NCBI GenBank assembly: GCA_012837335.1
Contig: DURM01000027.1
Location: 1 to 59,530, forward strand
Source: Bacillota bacterium
GTDB lineage: Bacteria; Bacillota; Limnochordia; Darwinibacteriales; DTU012
Length of the DNA: 59,530 nucleotides
Direction: 5' to 3'
Shown: one piece after another, positions 17,795 to 26,286 of the stretch
How the letters are laid out: every line of letters begins with the position of its first letter
Numbering within the stretch: the stretch's first letter is position 1
The notes under the pieces: generated by a model
Databases searched by the model: none
Seen by the model: only the letters and a program-made list of their open reading frames with translations
What the model was told of the DNA's origin: nothing
Position numbers and translations under genes: made by a program

Positions 17795-19043
17795 TTTGCT
17801 CTCCAACTGCTAATTCTAGTAATCTCTGCTCATATAGTTCGACTTCCGCTTGATTGCCGAGGGCTTGATAAACCAAAATCAAGTGCTGATAGATCTCCGG
17901 AAGCTCCCTTTCATCTGCGTTTTCCGAGGCCTGCAGCAGGTAGTGCAGTGCTTTGTCATAATCATGAACCAAATAATACCCGTATCCTAATGTGTCTAAG
18001 AAACTGGCCTGCGGATCTAAAGTTACTGCCTTATATGCCAGATTAATTGCTTCAGTCATGTTTGTTTTATTGAGCATATATGTATAGGCCAAATTATTGA
18101 GGGCAGCCGGATGATCCGGTTCGAGCATTAACCACTGCTGGTAGCTTTCAACCGCACCTAAGTAATTGCCTACTGCTCCATAGCTTCTGGCAAGGTTAAC
18201 ATAGGCGGGAGTGTAGTAGGGATCAATATTAAGCAGCTGCCGATAATACTTGATGATTTGGTCGTGCTCTCCCTGCTCCACTGCCAGCTGTCCTTGAACT
18301 AAAACATGATCAAGCTGCTCCAGCTCGTTAAGATTGAGGGGCTGCTCATTCACACGCCAGTTAGCAAAAGTAAGGATGATTCTGGACTGGTCATCGCTTA
18401 CTTCCAGTTCTCTCGGAAACCAATTGCCATCCGCTTTGCCTATTCTGATGGTGCCTTCCCAGTTTTCCTGCTTAACTGCCAGGGTAAAAAACTCTACTCC
18501 CTGCTTGTGCTCGGCATCTACCTGATACTGTCTGAGAGAGAGGATATTGGTTCCACTTTCATCGGTAATGCGGAGGGGAATGTTAGTTTCCCGGTCAAAC
18601 CAGTAGGTACTGAGCTCCAGGCACTGATAGCGGGATACAGCTCGCCCACCAACCATTTCGTCTCCTAAATAAGTAACGGCTTTGGTATTAGCTTCAATTA
18701 ACTGCCCAAATAAAGCTTGAAAAACGGAAAACGGCTGCACCGGCTCATATTTATACTCTACATGGCCCGATGTCGTTATCACTTCGGTAAGTTCGTGGTA
18801 TCCATTAACCCGCTGCCACTGACTGACCGGAGCAGTAACTCGAAGGCTGAATTTATCTGGCAGAGTTACCGTAAACACTCCCGTCACGACCTGCTCTTCA
18901 TCACCGGTAAGATAACGCCAGGTCAAGTCAGCGCTGGCTGTGTGATAACTGACAAAGGAAGAAACCTGCGCCTGTCCCACGCTCACCAAACTGATGATCA
19001 ATCCACTGACTAAAACAAAGAGAAGGCTGGTTTTAGTAGCCAT
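17787..19043 (-). CDS. secreted LolA/MucB-like protein with C-terminal TPR repeats
   Basis: The 418-residue protein has a signal peptide (LLFVLVSGLIISLVSVGQAQ). Residues ~25-220 form a beta-rich region (DLTWRYLTGDEEQVVTGVFTV, KYEPVQPFSVFQALFGQL) resembling LolA/outer-membrane lipoprotein-sorting or MucB/RseB folds, as in Bacillota germination and sporulation-type proteins. Residues ~240-410 hold about four TPRs (YYTPAYVNLARSYGAVGNYL, HPAALNNLAYTYMLNK, SFLDTLGYGYYLVHDYDKAL). It probably sits outside the membrane as a binding scaffold. The start is ATG 19043 (or a GTG 15 bp earlier), overlapping the deoC end. Confidence 0.75.
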   Translation of the reverse strand: MATKTSLLFVLVSGLIISLVSVGQAQVSSFVSYHTASADLTWRYLTGDEEQVVTGVFTVTLPDKFSLRVTAPVSQWQRVNGYHELTEVITTSGHVEYKYEPVQPFSVFQALFGQLIEANTKAVTYLGDEMVGGRAVSRYQCLELSTYWFDRETNIPLRITDESGTNILSLRQYQVDAEHKQGVEFFTLAVKQENWEGTIRIGKADGNWFPRELEVSDDQSRIILTFANWRVNEQPLNLNELEQLDHVLVQGQLAVEQGEHDQIIKYYRQLLNIDPYYTPAYVNLARSYGAVGNYLGAVESYQQWLMLEPDHPAALNNLAYTYMLNKTNMTEAINLAYKAVTLDPQASFLDTLGYGYYLVHDYDKALHYLLQASENADERELPEIYQHLILVYQALGNQAEVELYEQRLLELAVGEQND

Positions 19044-19815
19044 TGGGGTCACCTTCACTCAGATTGACTATGGCGATACCGGAGCTGGTGCCAATTCGAT
19101 TCGCACCTGCCTGCAGGAAAGCCAGCGCACTGTCGGCGCTGCGGACTCCTCCGGCGGCTTTAACACCGCACTCTAAGCCTACCGCCTGCCGCATCAGACT
19201 GACCGCCTTGGTTGTGGCGCCGCCTCCGGCAAAACCGGTAGCGGTCTTGACAAAGTCTGCGCCAGCAGCTTTTACCAGGAGAGAACCTTTCACAATCTCG
19301 GCATCAGTTAGATAGGGGGTTTCCAAAATCACTTTGAGAACTCGAGACCCGGCAGCTTCCTTAACCGCAGCCACATCCTGATACACAGCATAATAATCTC
19401 CGGTTTTCAGCGCTCCAATGGGAAGCACCATGTCCAGCTCCTCCGCTCCGTGAGCCAGCGCATCGCGCGCTTCAAAAACCTTGGACAAAGTGGTATTCTG
19501 CCCTAAGGGAAAACCGACTACCGTGCAGACCTTAATTGAGCTATCAGCTAGTATTTCTGCTGCTAAGGACACATAGCGCGGATGGATGCAGACCGATGCA
19601 AAGTTATAGGGCCGAGCTCGCTCTAATTCCTGCCTGATCTGCTCCTCGCCTACTTCAGGTTTTAACAGCGTATGATCGATGTATACTGCCAGATCAGAAT
19701 CTAGCTCCGGCTGATAATCAACTGGGACCACATCCGGTATTTCAACAGCCCTGGTCTGTTTGCTTAAAACCATGTTCAGTTCGACAACCTGCTCATTAAA
19801 CCACTGCAAATTCAT
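19033..19815 (-). CDS. deoC: deoxyribose-phosphate aldolase
   Basis: DeoC cleaves 2-deoxyribose-5-phosphate to glyceraldehyde-3-phosphate and acetaldehyde. After a ~45-residue N-terminal extension the core begins AVYIDHTLLKPEV. It has VCTVVGFPLGQNTT, EELDMVLPIGALK, LKVILETPYL with the Schiff-base Lys, DFVKTATGF and VKAAGGVRSADSA with the activating Lys. ATG 19815 is preferred because AGGGGG lies 7 nt upstream; ATGs at 19821 and 19839 are worse placed. The N-terminal extension is longer than in B. subtilis DeoC. The stop codon lies inside the next gene. Confidence 0.94.
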   Translation of the reverse strand: MNLQWFNEQVVELNMVLSKQTRAVEIPDVVPVDYQPELDSDLAVYIDHTLLKPEVGEEQIRQELERARPYNFASVCIHPRYVSLAAEILADSSIKVCTVVGFPLGQNTTLSKVFEARDALAHGAEELDMVLPIGALKTGDYYAVYQDVAAVKEAAGSRVLKVILETPYLTDAEIVKGSLLVKAAGADFVKTATGFAGGGATTKAVSLMRQAVGLECGVKAAGGVRSADSALAFLQAGANRIGTSSGIAIVNLSEGDPNGY

Positions 19816-19857
19816 ATTCATTCCCCCTGGGGTTATCATTTCGGCAGTTCCCTAATA

Positions 19858-20418
19858 TTATCCTTTTTTGCCAGCATCCGGACAGATTACTAAATCCACC
19901 TTTTGATCCCAAGGAAAAACAGGAAGATCCTCTCTCAGAAAAGGCGGGTAGCACATTCCTACCTTGCAGCCTCGAACCTGCGGCAGAAATCGATCATAAT
20001 AGCCTCCGCCGTATCCGATCCGATATCCCTGGGAATTAAAAGCTAAAGCCGGCACCACGATTAAATCAATCAAGGCAGGATCGAGCACTTCATCACTTAT
20101 CGGCTCGTAAATACCCCAAAAGCTTGGCTCCAGATCCTCAGAACCGTACACTTCAACCGCAAACATCTCTTTTGGGTACTTCCGGACTTTTGGTACAGCA
20201 GTCCGCTTGCCATCTTCCCACGCCCGCCTCAGCAGAGGCCAGGTATCAATTTCACTCCCAAACGAAAGATAAACCATGATTACTTCTGCATCCTGGTATT
20301 GGGGCAGCTGCCAAAACCGGTGGTGAAGCTCCTGGTTCCACATCTGCACCAAATCAGGATCTAACCCATCCCTCTGCTTTTTTAGCAGTTCCCTTAAAAC
20401 CGGTTTCTCCATCATCAC
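19858..20418 (-). CDS. 5-formyltetrahydrofolate cyclo-ligase
   Basis: The enzyme converts 5-formyl-THF plus ATP to 5,10-methenyl-THF, recycling a stored folate. The 186-residue protein has RELLKKQRDGL near the N-terminus, VYLSFGSEIDT, TAVPKVRKYPKEM, DLIVVPALAFNSQGYRIGYGGGYYDRFL (the family signature) and VDLVICPDAG. The GTG at 20418 has GGAGGAG 8 nt upstream; ATG at 20415 or 20412 is possible. It starts 5 bp after the M16 peptidase stop and belongs to the same minus-strand operon. Confidence 0.93.
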   Translation of the reverse strand: MMMEKPVLRELLKKQRDGLDPDLVQMWNQELHHRFWQLPQYQDAEVIMVYLSFGSEIDTWPLLRRAWEDGKRTAVPKVRKYPKEMFAVEVYGSEDLEPSFWGIYEPISDEVLDPALIDLIVVPALAFNSQGYRIGYGGGYYDRFLPQVRGCKVGMCYPPFLREDLPVFPWDQKVDLVICPDAGKKG

Positions 20419-20423
20419 AACAT

Positions 20424-21698
20424 CTACTCCTCCGGCAGCAGTATTGATACTGCGCTCCGCTCCAGATCTAATTCTTCCTGCAGAAACCGATTCACATCGG
20501 CAGCAGTAATCCCATCCAGCACCTCCGGCACATCCAGCAGGCTGGTGCCATTAAAAAGATGGGAGGTAAAGCTGTTGGCCAAATAATCCAGCGAATTAAA
20601 AGCTGCTAAATAACTGCCTAACGCGTGCCGCTTCATTCTTGCAATCAGCTCATCATCAAGCTGCTTCCGCTTAAGCTCCGTGATTGCCTCTCTTAATGCT
20701 GCATCAAGTTTTTCCGGATCGTCGGTTTCACCGCCGATTACCGAAAAAGCATAGCTGGGCGAAGCCTGGAAGCTCGCTCCAAAAGAATCATCGATTAACC
20801 CACTGTTGTAGAGGCGCTCAAAGACCGGCGAGCTCTTAGCAGCAATGCTTCTCCAGATCATGTTGACCGCAAACTGCTGCTGCAGAAGTTCCCGTCCACT
20901 GCCGCGCGCTCTGCCTTTTAAACCGAGGTAATACCGGGGTTGGGAAATGCTCATCCGCTGTTCAATGCGGGGCTTGTGGATTGAATCCGGTTCTTCCGGA
21001 AAAATCCGCCTAATTTCCTGCTTTTCAAACTGCCAGCTCTCCATTTGAGCCGCAACAAGCTCCATCACCCGCTGGGGATCCAAATCTCCCACAACCACCA
21101 GAGCCATGTTCTCCGGTTGGTAAAATAGGCGGTAGCAGTCCAACAGCTGCTCCACAGTAATCTCCTGGATTGACTCGACAGTCCCGCCCACATCGAGGCG
21201 GATGGGATGCTTGTGGTACAGGGCGTTAAGCAAATTGCGATAAATTCGCCGGCCGGGGTTATCATCGTACATGCGGAGCTCCTGCTCAATAATGCCCCGC
21301 TCCTTCTCCACGTTCTCCTCCGTGAGATAGGGGTTCTGCACAAAGCGCAACAGCTCGGTCAGGGCTTCATCAAAATACTCGATGGTGGAAAAAAGATAGG
21401 CTGTTATGTTATAACCAGTATAGGCGTTAACGCTGGCTCCAAACTGGGCAAAGCGCTCAAAGACATGGCTTTCTTCTTCTTCAAAAAGTTTGTGCTCCAA
21501 GAAATGAGCAATTCCCGCCGGAACCCTGACTGCGCCTCTGCCGTCTACCTCAAACTCTGAATCCAAGGAACCGTAGTTGGTTGCAAAAACAGCATACTTC
21601 TTTTGATACCCCGGTTTCCGCATAATATAAACCGGCAATCCATTGGCTGTGGTCTGATGATACAAAGGCTCATTCGTGATGGTTTTAATCAGCTGCAT
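20424..21698 (-). CDS. M16 zinc peptidase, catalytic (YmfH-like)
   Basis: The 424-residue protein is an insulinase/processing-peptidase family member. The inverted zinc motif HFLEH is at residues 65-69, and the third ligand Glu lies in EKERGIIEQELRMYDDNP about 75 residues later. The C-terminal half (QPRYYLGLKGRARG, SSPVFERLYNSGLIDDSFGASF) is the substrate-clamp half. It lies immediately after its paralog, whose stop overlaps this start. In B. subtilis the equivalent ymfF/ymfH pair is predicted cytoplasmic. Likely a heterodimeric peptidase for small peptides; substrate unknown. Confidence 0.9.
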   Translation of the reverse strand: MQLIKTITNEPLYHQTTANGLPVYIMRKPGYQKKYAVFATNYGSLDSEFEVDGRGAVRVPAGIAHFLEHKLFEEEESHVFERFAQFGASVNAYTGYNITAYLFSTIEYFDEALTELLRFVQNPYLTEENVEKERGIIEQELRMYDDNPGRRIYRNLLNALYHKHPIRLDVGGTVESIQEITVEQLLDCYRLFYQPENMALVVVGDLDPQRVMELVAAQMESWQFEKQEIRRIFPEEPDSIHKPRIEQRMSISQPRYYLGLKGRARGSGRELLQQQFAVNMIWRSIAAKSSPVFERLYNSGLIDDSFGASFQASPSYAFSVIGGETDDPEKLDAALREAITELKRKQLDDELIARMKRHALGSYLAAFNSLDYLANSFTSHLFNGTSLLDVPEVLDGITAADVNRFLQEELDLERSAVSILLPEE

Positions 21699-22972
21699 CA
21701 GTTGTCCCCCTTTGGTCCCGATAAAAAGTAGATCGTATCCGGCCTTATACCCTGTGCTGCCTGCTGCACCTGCTCTTTGGTAACCGCGGCAATCCGATCC
21801 ATAACCGTCTCCGGAGTCCGCAGCTCATTATTTACTATTCCGATCAAGTTCCGGTCAATAATCGAGCTGGGGTTATCCACCATGGATTTGATCCCGCTGA
21901 TCAGGCCAATTTTTGTCATGGTCAACTCTTCATCGGTTATCTTGCCCGCCTGGATCTCTTCAATCTGCTCGCGGATAATATCGACTGCCTGCCGGTAAGC
22001 CTGAGGCGCAATTCCCGCCGTGATGGTGACTAAACCCTTGGTTCCCTCTAAACTGGATCCCACATAGTAGGCCAAGCTTGCCTTCTCCCGCACATTCAAG
22101 AACAGCTTGGAATGAGGATAGACACCCAGCACACCATTGGCTACCATCAAAGCGTAATAGTCCGGCGACCGATAGCGCTGGTCGGTGCGGCAGCACATTA
22201 CCAGCACTGCCTGCTGCACATCTCTGGTTTCTTGAATTTCCTGCACTGAAATATCCTTTTTAACTGTAACACTGGACAGCTCCTGCGCTTTGGTCCGCTT
22301 CCACGGCCAGGCTTTAATCATGTCTGGTATTTGATCAAGATTAGGACCTACAGCAAAGATGTCAATCGGATTGGAAGCTAAAGTTTTGCGGTAATGCTGA
22401 TAGACAAAATCCGGATCAAGGGCATCAATCTGCTCCCGCTCACCGTATTTATACAGGCCGAAAGGCTCGTCCTTACACATAATCTTAACAGCCCGCCAGA
22501 TCGCATAGGCGCGCTTGTCGTTGATCAAGCCATCAACCATTCGACCTAAATTGATCTTTTCCTGTTCAAAGTAATCATCCTTGAAGCGTCCATTTTCCAC
22601 CAAAGGATCGGTAATCAGCTCACCAAGAGCTGCCAGTCCTTCGACCAGCACCTGCTCCCCATTGGGAATCAGGTTAGGAGCAGCCATATCGAAGTAGAAC
22701 TCCATAATCTGGCGCTCTCCGATTTTGGACACATCTGCTCCTAAAGCCGAGCCATAAAGATTTTCCATTTTCTGCGCCAAAGCCAGTCTGGTTGGATGGG
22801 CTTGGGTTCCCTGTACCAGGAGCATGGGTATCAGCGCATTCGCAGCCGCTGTTTCAGCCTGCAAGCTGTCCTGAATAAACACCTTGACCGTTACAGTTGT
22901 AAATTTATCGGTTTCATATAAATATAGATTGATTCCGTCAGCAATTTGATGCCGGACAAAATCCACAAGCAT
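21698..22972 (-). CDS. M16 peptidase-like protein, non-catalytic partner (YmfF-like)
   Basis: The 424-residue protein has the M16 fold but no HxxEH motif: the matching N-terminal region reads ALIPMLLVQGTQAHPTRLALAQKMENLYGSALG. The C-terminal half keeps M16 features (GVYPHSKLFLNVREKASLAYYVGSSLEG, MVDNPSSIIDRNLIGIV). Non-catalytic M16 subunits pair with a catalytic one. Equal length, adjacency and a one-base overlap with the active gene support a heterodimer. It starts 19 bp after addA stops, so all these genes may be co-transcribed. Confidence 0.88.
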   Translation of the reverse strand: MLVDFVRHQIADGINLYLYETDKFTTVTVKVFIQDSLQAETAAANALIPMLLVQGTQAHPTRLALAQKMENLYGSALGADVSKIGERQIMEFYFDMAAPNLIPNGEQVLVEGLAALGELITDPLVENGRFKDDYFEQEKINLGRMVDGLINDKRAYAIWRAVKIMCKDEPFGLYKYGEREQIDALDPDFVYQHYRKTLASNPIDIFAVGPNLDQIPDMIKAWPWKRTKAQELSSVTVKKDISVQEIQETRDVQQAVLVMCCRTDQRYRSPDYYALMVANGVLGVYPHSKLFLNVREKASLAYYVGSSLEGTKGLVTITAGIAPQAYRQAVDIIREQIEEIQAGKITDEELTMTKIGLISGIKSMVDNPSSIIDRNLIGIVNNELRTPETVMDRIAAVTKEQVQQAAQGIRPDTIYFLSGPKGDN

Positions 22973-22991
22973 CCCTCCGTGACATTAATTC

Positions 22992-25900
22992 CTACTTGTT
23001 TGGTAGTTTGCCCATTCCGGCAGTTATTTCTGCAAAGCTGATTCGTGTTTGTTCCAGCTGCCTGCAGTCATAAGGGCAGTGAGCACAGTTTTCTGCGGCC
23101 GGGAAGGCCTCTGCCTCTAATCTCTCGCTCTTTTGAATGCGGCAGCAGGCATCAAGCAGCCACCGCTCCGTTGCGGCTGTATCTAAAGAATCCGCTGAAA
23201 TCCAGTGGATGCGATCCGGGAATAAAAAATACAATCCCGCTCCAATTACCGCCTGTCCGGTCAGCTTTTCCAAAGCCCAGGCGTAAATCCGCAGCTGCAT
23301 CCCATAAGAAGCAGCTGTTTCCTCTACTTGGTCCGGTGCGATATGATTTGTTTTTAGATCCATAATCTTAAGTCCGCTGTCAGTATAGATAACCTGGTCG
23401 ATCATCCCGGTAATCAAGAATTGATCCAAGGGCACCGCAAACTCAACCTCATGGTCAACTTTCATGCGCTGGCTTTCCTGGAAATAATCGCTGTTGAGAT
23501 AGCGGTCAACAATCTCCTCCAGTTCCTGCCGCTCGGATTGACTGACAGTAATTCCCTCCATAGCTATCGCCCAATCGAGCAGCTGATTCGGATCAGGATC
23601 GGTGTGGAGATGCTCACAAACCCGGTGGACAATGTTCCCCCGCTGCAGCGGATCTAAACCGCTGGAAACAGTGGTACTCGGTCCAAAAGCCCCCAATTCC
23701 GGCACCCGCAGCAGATAGCGGTAGTAGTAGCGGCGAGGACAGAGCGAATAGATCATCAGGGATGTCGCGGAAAAACTGGCGGCCGTGTAATGCTCAGGCA
23801 CTGCCGCTGAGCTTACGGTTTTGGCAATCGGCGCTTCGGCGGCAGCTGCTGTTTCCTCAGCCAACTCCAGCGGGGCATCAAGGTCAGGTACTAGCTGGAA
23901 TAGATGCGGCTCTATCTGCTCTAATCCTAACAACAGCCACTCCCACCAAGAACCTAGTTGTTCTAAAGGCTTGCCCAGATTATAATCTTCTTCGGTACCA
24001 ATCCCGCAGAGCACCAGCTGTTCTTCAGCCCGCGTCACCGCTACATAGAGAAGACGCTTGGCCTCGGCAACGGCTTCTTCTCTTAATACTGCCTTGATCT
24101 GCTGGTGGAGACTAGTATCTTTAATAGTCATTCCCCAATCCAGATGATAATGGAGCCTGCCCCGCTCAGTCCTTACAGCCTGGCCGGCGAGATCCGGAAG
24201 AATCACAACCGGGAACTCCAAACCCTTGGAGCCATGGATGGTCATAATTGTAACCACATCGGCAGTCTCGCTGTCAAGGCGGGCTTCGCCCTCCCGCCCC
24301 TGCTGCTCAATCAGCTGATCAATATAATGCAGCTGTTCCTTAAAGGAAACATAGCTTTTAGCCCACAGCTGCCAGCTGGTCTCCTGCAGTTTTCTGATAT
24401 TAGCCAGCCGCTGCTCTCCCATGGGCAGTGCCAAAGTATGGGCGCAGAAGTCTGTCGCAGTTAAAAGCTTGTCCAAAAACTCCGGAGCAGGCAGCATCGC
24501 TAACTCTCGCTGCAGCTCAGGATAGAGCCGATGAGCATCCTCAATTTTGCCTAAATCTTCAGGTTCAATTAGTTCGAGTCTGCCGTTACGATACCAGTAC
24601 AGTGCTTCATCTGAAACTGCAAAAAATGGAGAGCGCAGAACACAAACCATACTTACTTCATCCGCTGAATCCTGCAGCCACTTAATAAAGCTGATAATGT
24701 CCTGAATTTCGGGTTTTTGGTAAAATCCCCGCCCTGACAAGTTTACAAAAGGTATCTGATATCTGTGCAGCTCGCGCTCATAAATTCCCACATGGGTCGT
24801 GGTGCTGAACAAAAGAGTAATATCGCGATAGCTGTAATCTCCCTCGGATACCAGCTTCCGGATATACCGGGCAATCTGCTCTGCTTCCACTGCCCGGGAT
24901 TCAATCAGAGTTTCACTTATCGGTGTTTGGATAAGGCTTACCAGCGGTGTATTTGTTCGATCCCGCTTGGGATTTGCCGCTGCGAAGTTCATGCCGCCTG
25001 CGGCAAAAACCTGCTCAAAAAACTGATTTGAGAAAGCAATCAGCTCTGGGCGGGAGCGGAAATTATCGCCTAGAGTTATTTCTCTGCCCCCGTTGGCAGC
25101 AATCTCCTGCTGCAGTTCCATAAAGACTTCTACTTGCGCACCGCGGAAGCGGTAGATCGACTGCTTCGGATCTCCCACAACAAACAGCTTTGTATTGGGA
25201 TTGTCGGTAAGCCGGGCGATAATCCGCTTCTGCACCGGGTTGATATCCTGGGCTTCATCAACCATCACATGGCGGAACTGATAAATTTGATCAATCTCTG
25301 AGCTGGATAAAAGCTTCTCAGCAAGCCGCTCTAGATCGTTATAATCTAGTATGCCCAGCTCTTTCTTGCGCCGCTGATATTCCTGATCAACAGCGGTTAA
25401 CAGCGCTCCTAGTTTCAGGAGAATCTGATTTGCTTCCAAATCATAAAGCCGCTGTCCCAGTAAACTGCAGAGCTCCCGCAGTTCCTGAACTTCAGCTTTG
25501 AGATCTTTAGCCCAGCTGCCGCCAAACAGGCGGGCTAATTCCGCCAGCAGCTCCTGCTCACTCCGGACTGGTTCCGCTAGATTTGCCCTGTAGTCGCTGA
25601 ACAGCCTCCTAATCTCAGCGGTTGTTTTCTGCTTGCTCTCAGACAGCTTAATCTCCGCCAAACCTTCCAACCAAGCGGGTATCCGCATCAAAAGTTCGCC
25701 GCGGAGGAAAACAATCTCAGAATTCAGTTCATCTGACTGATCCTGATAAGCAAAACTGCGCTCACCCTTGCTGACAATCCGCTCATAGATTTCCACCAGA
25801 TCGTCGATAAACGCGCTTGTCTGGCGGTAGCTCTCAGCTAAAGCAGATATTTCCGAATCCTGATCTGCCCGGGCAGATGCAACCTGCTCCTCAACAACCT

Positions 25901-26282
25901 GGTAGAGCAAGCCCCGGCTTTCCCACTCCTCTGCCATCCGAAACCGCGGATCAACTTCTGCCTGACGGGGATGATCCGCCACCAGCCGCTGGCAGAATGA
26001 GTGAATAGTAGAGATCCGGGCTTGATTAAACTCATTCAGCAGGCTTGGGGGCAGATTAGAAGCAGCAATACCCGCCCGGATCCGCTCTTTCATTTCCAAA
26101 GCTGCTTTGCGGGTAAAGGTAATTGCTAAAATTTCACTGATCTTAACACCCTGGCTCAGCAGATAGAGATAGCGCTCCACTAAAACCCTAGTTTTACCCG
26201 AACCGGCGCCTGCAGTTACCGCGGCATGCCGGTCAATCGTCATGATTGCTTCCCGCTGCTGTTCTGTTGGTGTATGAGCCAT
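22992..26282 (-). CDS. addA: ATP-dependent helicase/nuclease subunit A
   Basis: AddA drives double-strand-break end resection for RecA with AddB. The 1096-residue protein has UvrD/Rep-type motifs: Walker A TAGAGSGKT with Lys 30, LAITFTRKAALEMKERI, VDEAQDINPVQ, VVGDPKQSIYRFRGA, MTIHGSKGLEFPVV and LLYVAVTRAEEQL. The C-terminus has the PD-(D/E)XK nuclease (LQRGNIVHRVCEH, LKIMDLKTNHIA). It is shorter than B. subtilis AddA (about 1230). Cys in YSLCPRR (about 862) plus C1066, C1069 and C1073 look like an iron-sulfur staple. It follows addB by 4 bp. Confidence 0.95.
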   Translation of the reverse strand: MAHTPTEQQREAIMTIDRHAAVTAGAGSGKTRVLVERYLYLLSQGVKISEILAITFTRKAALEMKERIRAGIAASNLPPSLLNEFNQARISTIHSFCQRLVADHPRQAEVDPRFRMAEEWESRGLLYQVVEEQVASARADQDSEISALAESYRQTSAFIDDLVEIYERIVSKGERSFAYQDQSDELNSEIVFLRGELLMRIPAWLEGLAEIKLSESKQKTTAEIRRLFSDYRANLAEPVRSEQELLAELARLFGGSWAKDLKAEVQELRELCSLLGQRLYDLEANQILLKLGALLTAVDQEYQRRKKELGILDYNDLERLAEKLLSSSEIDQIYQFRHVMVDEAQDINPVQKRIIARLTDNPNTKLFVVGDPKQSIYRFRGAQVEVFMELQQEIAANGGREITLGDNFRSRPELIAFSNQFFEQVFAAGGMNFAAANPKRDRTNTPLVSLIQTPISETLIESRAVEAEQIARYIRKLVSEGDYSYRDITLLFSTTTHVGIYERELHRYQIPFVNLSGRGFYQKPEIQDIISFIKWLQDSADEVSMVCVLRSPFFAVSDEALYWYRNGRLELIEPEDLGKIEDAHRLYPELQRELAMLPAPEFLDKLLTATDFCAHTLALPMGEQRLANIRKLQETSWQLWAKSYVSFKEQLHYIDQLIEQQGREGEARLDSETADVVTIMTIHGSKGLEFPVVILPDLAGQAVRTERGRLHYHLDWGMTIKDTSLHQQIKAVLREEAVAEAKRLLYVAVTRAEEQLVLCGIGTEEDYNLGKPLEQLGSWWEWLLLGLEQIEPHLFQLVPDLDAPLELAEETAAAAEAPIAKTVSSAAVPEHYTAASFSATSLMIYSLCPRRYYYRYLLRVPELGAFGPSTTVSSGLDPLQRGNIVHRVCEHLHTDPDPNQLLDWAIAMEGITVSQSERQELEEIVDRYLNSDYFQESQRMKVDHEVEFAVPLDQFLITGMIDQVIYTDSGLKIMDLKTNHIAPDQVEETAASYGMQLRIYAWALEKLTGQAVIGAGLYFLFPDRIHWISADSLDTAATERWLLDACCRIQKSERLEAEAFPAAENCAHCPYDCRQLEQTRISFAEITAGMGKLPNK

Positions 26283-26286
26283 AGCC

